Positions 23,751 through 34,026 of a stretch of DNA of 64,000 nucleotides are shown here, in pieces (position 1 is the stretch's first letter; every line of letters starts with the position of its first letter). The DNA is from Acanthamoeba castellanii str. Neff. Lineage: Eukaryota > Discosea > Longamoebia > Acanthamoebidae. Where the stretch lies: NCBI RefSeq assembly GCF_000313135.1, contig NW_004457643.1, positions 223,989-287,988 on the forward strand, read 5' to 3'. The notes under the pieces are model-generated. The model had not been told where the DNA came from. It made no database searches and saw only the letters and a program-made list of their open reading frames with translations. The position numbers and the translations under genes were made by a program.

Positions 23751-25197
23751 TCAATCATAGGTCTCTGCAAATGTATACTCATGCTGCGAGACCTGCCGGG
23801 TGAGCAGGAACCTAAAGAGCTTGTGCAGGGTCTGGGGATCCAGAGTGGTGCCCCACTGCTCCCTCAGCTCTTCAAGCTCCTGCAAGCAGCCTGAAGCGTG
23901 AGCACAGAAACCCAACAATCAAAGGGAGGAGGAAGCACCTCTGGAATCTCAAGCTCATCATCTTCACATGCCCCATCAACCTCCTGATTGAATGTCTGCA
24001 GGAACTCAGCATCTGATAGACACACACACACACACACACACACAGAGAGAGAGAGGAACATGGTTGATGAATGTCAGTTGGTTTCATAAAGTTGGTAGAC
24101 TGGCCATCCATTACCTCCGATCACAAAGGAAACCGTCTCCTTGCGCCAGCAGTACGTGTCGCCGTTGTAGTGGTGCAGACCTGGAGGCATGTGAGGGTGG
24201 TCATCGGTTGGTTGGTTGGTTGGCCTCCCCACCAGGCAGGCCTGGAGCAGGTGTGGGGGGATTCGGGTACAGTTCATCACAATGTCTGTGGCGCGGCTGA
24301 CGATCGCTCTGGCCTCTTCGCCCAGCCTAAGCAGCTCCCGTTCCTCGTCGGGGGACAGCGTGCCGCCATCCCTCTTCATCAACTCCTTATCCCTCATCTC
24401 GGCGACCCACGCATCGACCTGATGATAATGACGACGATGATGATGGTGGTGATGGTCCAAGTTCAGATGCATGAGAGCGAGCAAGTGGGGCTGAGAAGAG
24501 TACGCGCGCCAGAAGCTGGAGGCGATTCTGCTCGGTCGCGATGTTGGCCTGGCGTTGCTGGTGTTCTTCTTCGGCCTCGCTTTTGAAGTTGGCCATGGCG
24601 TGCTCCAGCATTTCCACAAGCTTCAACTAGAAATAGCACACACACGCACAATCGCACACGCACACACCACCGCACACGCACACATCAATCCAAACAAGGT
24701 GAGCGATGTGCGCGGTCACGGGTAGTGATGACGGAGAGGACGGACAGACGTGCCCTGTGGTCGAGTGGAAGCTGGGACGCTGGCTTGGGCGTGGCCTCGC
24801 TGAGAGTGTTGTAGACGTGGAAGGGCAGACTGATCGGGTGCGCGCGCCACGCTCGCCTCGTGGCCCTGTTGACCGCCCGCAGCGGGTGGTCCACTTCGTT
24901 CTGCGCGTGACCGCCTCAACTCAGAAATATGACAATGTTCCTATTTTTCCATATTTTTATTGAAAAATACGAATAATCATGTAATATATAATGAATAAAA
25001 CAAAAAGAATTATATTTAAATAGCAGGGGAAGTACGGAAGGCTGGATGGGGAGGCAGTGGTCGAGGATGAGCTCCAGCAGGTTCGGGTCGTCGAGAAGCC
25101 ACGCTGTGCCAACGTCACGGTCACTATCGGCGTCGGGTGCCAATCCTCCGGACTTGTCCACCCCTTCCCCCTCCTCGTCGATGCGCCTCCTCTTCAT
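23751..25197 (-). CDS. Hypothetical protein with F-box-like N-terminus
   Basis: The reconstructed minus-strand exons give a start MKRRRIDEEGEG, then LLDDPNLLELILDHCLPIQPS and, after an intron, VDHPLRAVNRATRRAWRAH, which together resemble a weak F-box. Next are a coiled-coil stretch (LVEMLEHAMANFKSEAEEE and on to RLQLLA), VDAWVAEMRDKELMKRD and LSPDEERELLRLGEEARAIVSRATDIVMN, then HHYNGDTYCWRKETVSFVIG and EIPEVLPPPFDCWVSVL. The last exon ends LHKLFRFLLTRQVSQHEYTFAE followed by TYD and a stop at 23751. The first intron (about 24910-25025) is very AT-rich, unlike the exons. I do not recognise the central and C-terminal parts. It is convergent with the PH/IPK gene, 120 bp away. Function is not assigned; an SCF ubiquitin-ligase adaptor role is possible only if the F-box call holds. 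Confidence 0.6.
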
Positions 25198-25573
25198 CGC
25201 TACAGTACTGCGAAAACAGTAGTGAGATAATCCGGAATTCCATGATTGGCCAGCCACCGCCGTGTTAAAACCGAACACACAAAACCGAAAAGAAAAACAA
25301 AATAAATTCAAGATAAATCCCCAGAAGGAAAACGCCGAGTGGCTGCGGCGCCGAGCGGGTGGGCACATGTATCACCGGCAGCAAGGGACACCACACTACA
25401 GCACCACCTTCACCACAACACGAAGTGCTCGCAGCTTACGGTTTCATAGACCATCACGTGCTCTCTTGCTGCCCCTCCGCACACGAACACCGCCGCCAAC
25501 ACCGCAGAGACTCTTCAGCCCGGCGAGAGAATCAAATCAGCACCACCGCCATCAGCAGCAGCAAGACGAAGAG
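25198..25573. other. Divergent promoter region
   Basis: About 375 bp between the F-box-like gene (-) and CCS (+). It contains an A-rich stretch (25270-25325) but no feature I can name; no convincing ORF. Confidence 0.45.
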
Positions 25574-26762
25574 ATGGAGGGAACACAAGGAAGCGAAAAG
25601 CTGCGCACTGGCGTGAAGGTGCGTACGCCTGGTTGATGGGCAGTTTGGAAGATGGACAATCTAATCTTCATCTTCCATCTTGCATGGCCACAGGCACAGC
25701 TCAACGTGGAGATGACCTGCCAGAGCTGCGTGGAGGGCATCACGACGGCCTTGAAGGCCGTTCCCGGCGTGACGGTCCTCGACGTCGACCTCGACCGAGG
25801 TGCGCTACCTTACCTCATCGTTTTTATTTTAATCATTTTGTCAAGTAAGAATAAAAATTTAGAATAAAATGTACTGATATTATTATATCAGGCGAGGTCG
25901 AGCTGTTGACGCAGCGCGTGCCGGTGGAGAAGCTGCTGCGAATCCTGCGTGAGACCGGCCGATCGGCGTCCCTCCAGGGCCTGGGCGGTGGTACGCACCT
26001 GTGACGGGTTCTCGCTGCGCGATTGGCGCTGACTACACCACTCGCGCGCGCGTGGCGTGGTCGCGTGTGTGGCGGGTGGCGTGTGGGCAGAGGGCGAGCA
26101 GTTGGGATCGGCGGTGAGCCAGCTGGAGCCGGCCGACGGGAGCAAGGAAGGCCCGCACGCCACGGTACGTTTCGCGCAGGTGGCCCTCGACCGATGCCTC
26201 GTCGAAGCCATCCTCGACGGCTTCCCTCCCGGTACCTCTTCTTCTTCTTCTTCTTATTTTTAATGATTTATGTTATCCATGCGCTACGCGGCGGTCAGTG
26301 TTGTCCTGCTGCTGCTGACGCTGCGTTCGCTCGGCCCTCGGCTTGGCAGGCGAGTACGACCTGGCGGTGCACGAGTTCGGCGACCTGTCAGACGCAGAGC
26401 GCTCGGTGGGCGACGTGTTCGGGCGACACCCCGGCTACGCCGACAAGCCCGCCGGTGAGATCGGACGCATCGCAGTCGGCCAAAACGGAGTACTTCTCGC
26501 GGCTGCGATATGTGTCGTGTTGCGTGTCGTGTCTCGTGAACAAACACTGACGCGTGTGTGTCGTGTTGTTTTACTGCAGGAGGGCACGATCATGGCGGAC
26601 AACAAGCAGCTCAAGGTGTGGGACATCATCGGACGGAGCGTGGTGGCCAGGCCCGCCAGCCCCGGCGGCGCGCGGGGCGTCGCGTTCGGCGTCATCGCCC
26701 GAAGCGCCGGCGTGCGAGAGAACCCCAAGAAGATCTGCCGGTGTGACGACCCAGACTTTTGA
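25574..26762 (+). CDS. CCS: Copper chaperone for Cu/Zn superoxide dismutase
   Basis: CCS delivers copper to SOD1 and forms its disulfide. All three CCS domains are visible. Domain 1 is an HMA/Atx1 fold with the copper site MTCQSC (exon at about 25692) and GVTVLDVDL. Domain 2 is SOD-like: ATVRFAQVA, GEYDLAVHEFGDLSDAERSVGDVF, HPGYADKPAGEIGRI, then LKVWDIIGRSVV and GVIARSAGVRENPKKIC. Domain 3 is the short C-terminal tail with the C-x-C copper-transfer motif CRC, followed by DDPDF. The SOD-like domain keeps the HEFG/GRH segments but lacks several zinc/copper histidines of a true SOD, as usual in CCS. Six or so exons with short introns; the intron at 25801-25891 is AT-rich. The stop lies 110 bp from the convergent sirtuin-fusion gene. 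Confidence 0.93.
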
Positions 26763-26872
26763 AGAAGTAAAAGAACGAAGACGACGAACGCTTTCTTTCA
26801 TTCTTTCGTTCTTGTGGCCGACACGGCACGACCGGGGGTTCCCACGCCCCACGCGGGGCGGGGAGCCTCCTG

Positions 26873-28681
26873 CTACAGGACGCTGTTGGTGCGCTGGAGC
26901 TGGTCCTGGAGGGCGGCCATCATCTCGCCGCAGCGGCCATCGTTGAGCAGCACCTCGGCAAAGTCGTCGTACATGGTCTCCTCCATGTTGGCCATTACCA
27001 GCGGCGTGCGCTTGTTCAAGCTGATCGTCGGATACTTGTTCACCGGCGCCACCCTAGAATCATCATCATTTGTGTTGTGTGTCGTGTGGTCAGTATCAAC
27101 TAAAATTGTGAATTGTACGGTAATTGGGGAGTACACACCTGAGCGAGGTGCCCATGACGATGAGGAGGTCGCACTCGTCGAGCCACTGACGAGCGCGGGT
27201 GACGTTGGCGCGCACCAGCCGCTGGCCGAACGAGATGGTGTCGGGCTTGAGCACGCCGCCGCAGCCGGGCGCGAGGCAGTGCGGCACGGGCTCGCCCGCG
27301 GCGATGCGGGCCACCGTGGCCTCCATTGGGTAGAGGGCGTCGCACGTGAGGCAGCGGGCGCGGGTCGAAGTGCCGTGGAGCTCGACCAGCCGGGCCGGGT
27401 CGAGGCCCGCGGTGAGATAGAGCCCGTCGATGTTCTGCGTGAGCACGCCCAGCAGCCGGCCCTGGGCCGCGAGGTGGGCCGCGATGTGGTGCGACGGGTT
27501 GGGCTTGGCGTGGGCCGCGATGGCGTACAGGTCCGCGTGCATGCGCCAGTAGTTCACCTGCGCCTCCTCCTCGGCCACGAAGTTCTGGAAGAGCTCGTGC
27601 TTCTCGCTGTACTTGCCCCAGATCGTGAACCCGCCCATCACCCCGCCGTTGTCACGGAACGCAGGAATGCCCGACTCTGCAGACCACACAATACAACACA
27701 AACGTCAGTGCGGCGTGTGCGTGTGCGTGTGCGTGTGCGTGTGCGTGTGCGTGTGCGTGTGCGTACCGGTGGAAACGCCGGCGCCGGTAAGGAAGACGAT
27801 CTTGTGCGAGTCGCGGATGAGGTCGACGAGCCTGGCCAGACCCGCCTCGCGCCCGACGTACTGTTGCGCGGGCTTCCACGCGTCGTTCAGGCCGTACTCG
27901 ACGCGCTGCTCCCACGTGCGCTCGTAGCGCTCCACCGTCACATCGTCATCGGCGTCGAATTCGGCGTCGTCAGCGTCGTCGTCTTCGTAGTCGAGATTGG
28001 CGCGGGCCAGGCCCAGCGGATCGTCGAGCACGAACGTGCAGGGCAGGCCGCCGCACAGCACCTGGTCGAGGCGCTCGAGCGTGGCGCCGAACTTGTCGCG
28101 GCCCGGCCCCGGCGCGTAGCCGGCGTAGCTCTGGCGCAGCTGGGCGCGCATGTCCTGCAGGAAATCGCGGATCGTGGTGAAGCGGCCCGTGCTCGCCGGC
28201 GAGTCCAGGTCGATCTCCGGAATGGCGATCGACGTCGTGTCCGACTGTGTGCGCACACACAACCGACCATCAGCACACGCCACGCACGACACGCACCGCA
28301 CACGCGCAAAGAGAAGAAGGGGAGGCAAGTACGCGGAGGATGACGCGGTCGAGGTCGTGAAAAGAGCGAAGGCCGATGGTGATGCGCTTGCCGAGCGGCG
28401 GGACGTCGGAGCCCAGCTCGAGGTAGTCAAAGTGCTGCGGCTGCGGCACGAACGCCTCCGCGCGGCGCTTCCTCCCATTCTTTGCCTCCTGCGGTGGCTG
28501 CAGCACCAGCCCGGCATTGATGTCCATTCTGGGCTCCCAAGGCGAGCGTGTCAACACAACTGTTCTAGAGATGAAGGATGGAAGGGAAAGATGTTGGGAG
28601 GGAGACGTACGGAACGTGAAGGCCGTGCTGGGCTTCATGCCCGGCCAGCTGTGCGCAGTAGTATCGGAAGAGGGACTCCAT
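26873..28681 (-). CDS. ZPR1-domain / sirtuin (SIR2) fusion protein
   Basis: The N-terminal part matches the ZPR1 alpha/beta domain: LGKRITIGLRSFHDLDRVIL, then SIAIPEIDLDSP, GRFTTIRDFLQDM, LERLDQVL, CTFVLDDPLGLA and ERTWEQRVEYGLNDAW. The CxxC zinc-finger cysteines normally preceding this domain are not seen. In the same exon, without interruption, the SIR2 domain begins IVFLTGAGVSTG. It continues ESGIPAFRDNGG, LTQNIDGLYLTAGL, VELHGTS, CLTC and HCLAPGC (four zinc cysteines), LKPDTISFGQ and IVMGTSLRVAPV. Sirtuins use NAD+ to remove acyl groups from lysine; all core catalytic motifs, including the catalytic His, are present. Start MESLFRYYCAQL is joined by a phase-consistent intron. A TGTGCG repeat lies in the intron that follows the GAGVS exon. 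The fusion is directly readable because one exon spans both domains. Confidence 0.85.
27711..27764. repeat. (GTGTGC)n microsatellite in sirtuin-fusion intron
   Basis: Around eight perfect GTGTGC hexamers, located in the intron that interrupts the SIR2 domain between the GAGVS and ESGIPAFRD exons. Confidence 0.9.
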
Positions 28682-28807
28682 TCAAATTCAATAAATGCCC
28701 ACAGGATTCGAGGTTGCAGTCCTTAGCTTGCGTGTTGTGGTTGTGGTAGACATGCCTGCGTTCCTCCTTGTACCCTGAGCTAGCCGTTCATGGAAATAAC
28801 TACGATC

Positions 28808-28859
28808 AAAAATAAGGAAAATGCCAAACTGATGAAGTGAAAAATAAGGAAAATGCCAA
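28808..28859. repeat. 20-bp direct repeat in divergent promoter
   Basis: AAAAATAAGGAAAATGCCAA occurs at 28808-28827 and again at 28840-28859, exact copies with a 32-bp period. It lies in the 196-bp gap between the divergent sirtuin-fusion and APS kinase starts, ending 18 bp before the APS kinase ATG. It could be a paired regulatory site or a local duplication of the leader. Confidence 0.9.
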
Positions 28860-28877
28860 TTGTGCGAATTGTTGAAG

Positions 28878-29561
28878 ATGGAGAAGGTGGAGGTGATGGA
28901 GAAGGTGGAGGCTGTCGCGCAGGATGGACCAAAGTCGACCAACATCACCTACCACCCGCCGTTGGTGACGCGGGCTGAGCGCGAAGCCAGCGCGGGCCAC
29001 CGCGGCTGCACGGTGTGGCTCACCGGCCTCTCGGCCAGCGGCAAGTCCACCATCGCCACCGCCCTCGAGCGACAGCTCGTCACCTCTCGTGCCTCATCTT
29101 CGACCGGCGCCATCGCCTACCGCCTTGATGGAGACAACTTCCGTGCTGGATTGAATCGCGATTTGGGATTTTCGCCTGCTGATCGCGATGAGAACATCAG
29201 GCGGGTGGCCGAGGTGGCCAAGCTGATGGCCGATGCCAACGTTGTGGCTGTGACGGCCTTCATCTCACCCTACCGCGCTGGCAGAGATGCCGCACGGACC
29301 CTGCACGAAAAGGATGGTCTCATCTTCGTCGAGGTCTACGTCGATGTCGAGCTGGCCGAGGCCGAGCGGCGCGACCCCAAGGGCCTCTACAAGATGGCCC
29401 GCGAGGGCAAGATCAAGGACTTCACGGGCGTGTCGCCCGACGCGCCCTACGAGCCGCCCCTGCAGCCCGAGATCCATCTGCGCACCGCCGACAAGGGCCT
29501 CGACGCCTGCGTGGCGGAGATCGTGGACTACCTCAAGGCCCGTGGCGTGCTGCACGCATGA
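28878..29561 (+). CDS. Adenylylsulfate (APS) kinase
   Basis: APS kinase phosphorylates adenosine 5'-phosphosulfate to PAPS, the activated sulfate donor. The 227-residue protein has the P-loop GLSASGKST (about residues 50-58), [18 protein letters not shown], the conserved [17 protein letters not shown] segment, [32 protein letters not shown] and [14 protein letters not shown]. It is a stand-alone kinase, not fused to ATP sulfurylase as in animal PAPSS. The start MEKVEVMEK is the first ATG; the frame is open further upstream without one. The gene has no intron, unusual here. It looks soluble, with no signal peptide. Confidence 0.94.
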   Translation: MEKVEVMEKVEAVAQDGPKSTNITYHPPLVTRAEREASAGHRGCTVWLTGLSASGKSTIATALERQLVTSRASSSTGAIAYRLDGDNFRAGLNRDLGFSPADRDENIRRVAEVAKLMADANVVAVTAFISPYRAGRDAARTLHEKDGLIFVEVYVDVELAEAERRDPKGLYKMAREGKIKDFTGVSPDAPYEPPLQPEIHLRTADKGLDACVAEIVDYLKARGVLHA

Positions 29562-29871
29562 GGACCTCGCCAACCCACCCTCTTCGTCCCTGCTCTGCCC
29601 AACGACGTTATTAAGTGATAATATTTATTATTTAATTGTTTGTTGCAGTGTAAACTTGTTTACATCTTGGGCAGTGAAGGACACTGATGATCCTGCACAG
29701 TGATGAACATCACGTGTGTGGTTTATTGCACTTTGACTGTCCAAGTGGCTCTCTAGTGTTACAGAACAACAACTTCTGGTAGCCAAACAACATTGCAGTG
29801 TTGGTTGAGCCCCAAAAGACAAACGCACCCAAAACATAAAATAATAAATAATAAATAATAAATACTACTAT
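29562..29871. other. Convergent 3' spacer
   Basis: About 310 bp between the APS kinase stop (+) and the scaffold gene stop (-). It is AT-rich (29610-29640, 29840-29870), with several AATAAA/ATAATAAA motifs on either strand that can serve as polyadenylation signals. No gene seen. Confidence 0.6.
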
Positions 29872-32800
29872 CTACATCACAGATCTCCTTTGAGTCCCCT
29901 TTACCTGTAAGCCAAGTGAAAAGAACACCATCAAGGTCAGCTCAGGAGAAGGTACAAGAATAAGAATAAGAATAAGAATAAGGGGAGAAGGAGGGAGTAC
30001 TTGTGAGGAGACGAGGAGGCGAGGAGTTGGACGTTGAGTTGCATGCACAGGTTGCCTCCCGTCACGTTGCCCTCCTTGTCCTGCAGCGCGAACCACTTCG
30101 GTCCGATCCTGCCCCGGTCGGCATCGCGCATGATGTCTCCCAGCGAGATCTCCAGCCTGTGTGGACCACGTGCACACGTAGTGTCACGTGAGACATGCAC
30201 GACGAAAATGTCATGGGTGGACACCACGGGGGGGGGGGCGAGGTGCGTGCCTGCCCAGTAGAGGGAAGTGACCGGCCTTGTCCGACGACTTGTTGGTGTC
30301 GAACACAGAGACCTCGAGCCGCTGGTCCGCCAACGGGTCGCCCAAGTCACTGAGTTTGAACAACAAAACAAAGCGAACCAACCATCAGAGCTGTGCGCCG
30401 TCGTTGTGTGTGTGTGTGTGTGTGTGTGTGACCAAAGACAAAGAGGGTAGGGCGTACAAATGAAATCGCTCGAACCAGCGGGGCTGCTCGTCGAGCTTGC
30501 GCACGCCGGTCCTCTGCGCCGCCTTGCCCCACTTGACCTCGCAGTAGGGCGACAGTCCTCCCTCGCCGACCTCCGGGATCGCCGCCTGTTCCTTCGACGC
30601 CTTCACGTCGATCGGTTCCTTCTTCTTCTCGCTTCGTGCCTTCTCCAGCTCTGCCGGGGCATCACCGTTGCTCTTCGTCTGGTGATGGCGGTAGTTGTTC
30701 GATTTGTGGTCCACCGAGTCGCCGTCGACGCTCGCAACTAGATCCTTCGCCTCGCGTATCCACACGAACAGTTGCCGGTTGACGCTCGCCTTCTTTTTCC
30801 GTCCGCCGGCTGTCGTTTCTGCAGTGCCTCCCCAAATACACCAGAACGGCGTGAGTATTCGCGCAAGCCCAGTGTAGGCGACTGTGTTGTGAGGTGTGTG
30901 TTAAAACGCAGTAATGGGAGGGGGTGAGGGTACGGATGGAGTGGGAGGACGAGAGCAGGGCGCGTCGAGTATTGAAAAGGACGCCCAGGAGGTCCATGTA
31001 GCCGGCCTTGATGAATCGCCGCATACTGCTCTGCATCGCAATAGGCGTGCCTCGGGGTGTACGCGGGGTACCCGGATCCGCCGAATTCTGCGACATGCCA
31101 CCACCGCCCAGTCCGATCAATCACTCGGCCATCTCAATGCACACGGCACACACTCACGACTCACGGCACACACGACACACGTATGAGCTGATGGGAGCGC
31201 TCACCTTTTTCAGGTCGATAGTATCTTTGGCGGAGTCGGCATGGTCGATGCAGTTGACGACGGTCAGACTGACGCCGTCGACCGCGGCCAGCACGCAGCC
31301 GAACGGACCCGTGAGCGGGGAGAACATGGCCAGGCTCAGCTGTCGCACCTCGTCCGCGCCGCCGTCCTTCCGTGGCGACAGACTGCGCGACCGGTGCTTG
31401 AGCCGCTTCTTGGTGCGTTCGTCGTCCTGGCCCGGGGTCGCGAGCACGCCCTCGAACTGGGCGAGCAGGCAGTCGAAGGTGTGCTGGTCCACCAGATCGT
31501 AGAGCAGCGTCGACAGCGACATGTTCTGGAGATAGTTGCCCATGTCGCCCTTCTCGATCAGCAGACACAAAATTTCCAGCTGTCCCTTGGCTGTTCACAC
31601 AGGACACAACACAACACGATACGACACATACGACACACATATTAGGCATTGAACACACACACCACACACACGCACACAAGGGCCCCCAGTTGGAGTACCA
31701 ATGACTTCGACGAGCGGGTCTGTCGCCAAGGCGAGCGCGGGCACCTTGTCCTTGCCGTCCTTCTTCTGGGCCTTCTCCTTCTTCTTGTTGTCCTCCTTCT
31801 CCTTCTTCGACTTCTTGTCCTTCTTCTTGCTGTCCTTCTTTTTGTCCTTGTCCTTGTCTCGCTCGAGCGTGTTGGCCTTGGTGGGCATCGGCGACGAGCT
31901 CGACAGGGCCTCGTTGTAGTGCGCGCCACCACTACCGCCGACGGCGCCGCCGTCCCTCCCGCCGTCGCCGTCGCCGCTCTGTTCGCCGTTGCCCGAGTCC
32001 TCCTCCTCGCGCTCTAGCACCAGGTTGCTGCTCTTGACCATGCCCTCGGTCGAGATGAGCTGAAACGCCGAACGCCGCTTGCCGTGCTTCATCAGCACGA
32101 TCAGCACATCGAGCACGTGTCGCTTCTTGTTGTGCTGCTGCTGTTGGTGGCTGATGGCCGAGCTGCTGTTGGAGTCGCCGAGACCCGTGGAAGCGGCCGT
32201 GACGGTGGTGGTCGTCGACTCGCCGCCGCTGTCGCTGCTCTTCATGTCGAGTCGGTCCCGCATCTGCCTGAGCGCGCGCTCGCGGGCCTCCTCCTCCTCG
32301 GCGTCGTTGGGCTCGAGCAGGAGCGTGATGGTGTCCCACTCGCGCAGCTTCGACTTCTGCGAGATGAAGTGCTGCGACGAGTTGGCGCCCGCCGCACGCA
32401 GGCCGCCATTGGTGCCCTGCTGGTTCTGGTGCTTGCTGGACTCCTTCTCGCCCTGCTCGATGAGCAGTCGCAGGATGTCGAGGTGGCCCCGGAACGAGGC
32501 CTTGAACAGCGCCGTCTCCCCGTTGCGGTCCTTCTCCATCATATCGGCGCCGTGCGCCAGGAGCTGCTTGACGCACTCGAGCGAGCCGCCGGTGCACGCG
32601 TAGTGGAGAGCGGTCTGGCCGGAGGTGTCCTTGAAGTTGGCCTTGGCGCCCTTCTTGATCAGCCGGTGCACGATGTCGGCGTGGCCGCCGGCAGCGGCGC
32701 GCATGAGCGGCGTCTGCCGCTGGTCGTTGGTCTGGTGCACCAGGGAACCCTTCTCCAAAAGAAGCTCCACGCACTCGAGCGACCCGCTGGCGCACGCGAG

Positions 32801-33670
32801 AGGAAGCGCCGCGTTGCCCTGTTTTTTAACAGCCAAACACCAGAAACCAATTAGCGCTCTTTGGGGGGTTGGGTTTGGGTTTGGGTTTGGGTTTGGGTTT
32901 GGGTTTGGGTTTGGGTTTGGGTTTGGGTTTGGGTTTGGGTTTGGGTTTGGGTTTGGGTTTGGGTTTGGGTTTGGGTTTGGGTTTGGTGGCATACCACGGG
33001 ATCGCGGGCGAGGATATCGGTCTCCTTGTGCGAGAGAAGGAATTTGAGGATGTCAGCGTGTCCGCCGGTGGCGGCCATCAGAAGCGCGTTGACGCCCTCG
33101 TTGTCGGTCTTGTTGATCTCGGCGCCCTTGCCCACCAGGAGCGACACGCAGTCAAAGTGACCGTTGCGCGCGGCGAAGGTGAGTGCGGAGATGCCCTCGG
33201 CGTTGACGTCGCGCGTCTTCTCCAGGGTGAGCTTGAGCCGGTTGACGTTGCCCATCGAGCCGTACTTCATGAGCAGCGCCTGCTGCAGCTGCCGTCGCTT
33301 CTCCTCCTTCTGCTTCTTCTTCTCGGTCTTTATCACCACGCGCTTGGGTGCTTTGCTGGCAGCCGAATCGCTGCCGCTCGACACATCCGACGACTCGTCG
33401 TCCGAGCTCAGCCATTCCACCTCGCCCTCGAGTTGATCCTGTTTTGAGTACGCGAGGCAGCGTGTGAGCATCGATTCGTTCGATGATATAGATGCGGGCG
33501 CTGGGCCAAAGAGGAAGGTGCGCACACGGACCTCATCAAAACTGTCAATCTTCAATCCAGCATCGTAGTCACCGACGATAGTCAGCTGGAAGACGCCCTC
33601 TGCATTGCACAACAACAACGCCATGGTGAGTGTTAGAACAGTTGTTTCTTTTGATTGTCAATTTTTGATA

Positions 33671-33730
<60 letters not shown>

Positions 33731-33986
33731 AGAAGGTAGTAGGTGGGAGAGAGTACCGACGCCGGGGTACTTGACGCAGGGCACGATAATGTAACTGCCC
33801 GGGAGTATGTACACCTCCTTGCTCACGCTCTCGGAGCCGCGTTCCATCCAGCTGAAGTAGTCCCCGCTCTTCACCACGTCCTCTTCTTGCGCCTTTCGCT
33901 TCCGCACCAGCTCGCTCAATTCTATAACCAGCACATAGAGTTGCGCAGCGTTTCGTTAGCGATGGTGTAACGAAGAACAAGCCAAC

Positions 33987-34026
<40 letters not shown>

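Noticed and set aside
26814..28343. A 509-residue open frame on the plus strand
   Set aside because: It is the antisense shadow of the ZPR1-sirtuin exons; high GC leaves the opposite strand free of stops, and it shows no domain.
31595..33447. Open frames of repeated Pro-Asn, Gln-Thr or Gly-Leu
   Set aside because: They are the GGGTTT array read in different frames; the array lies in an intron between two ankyrin exons.
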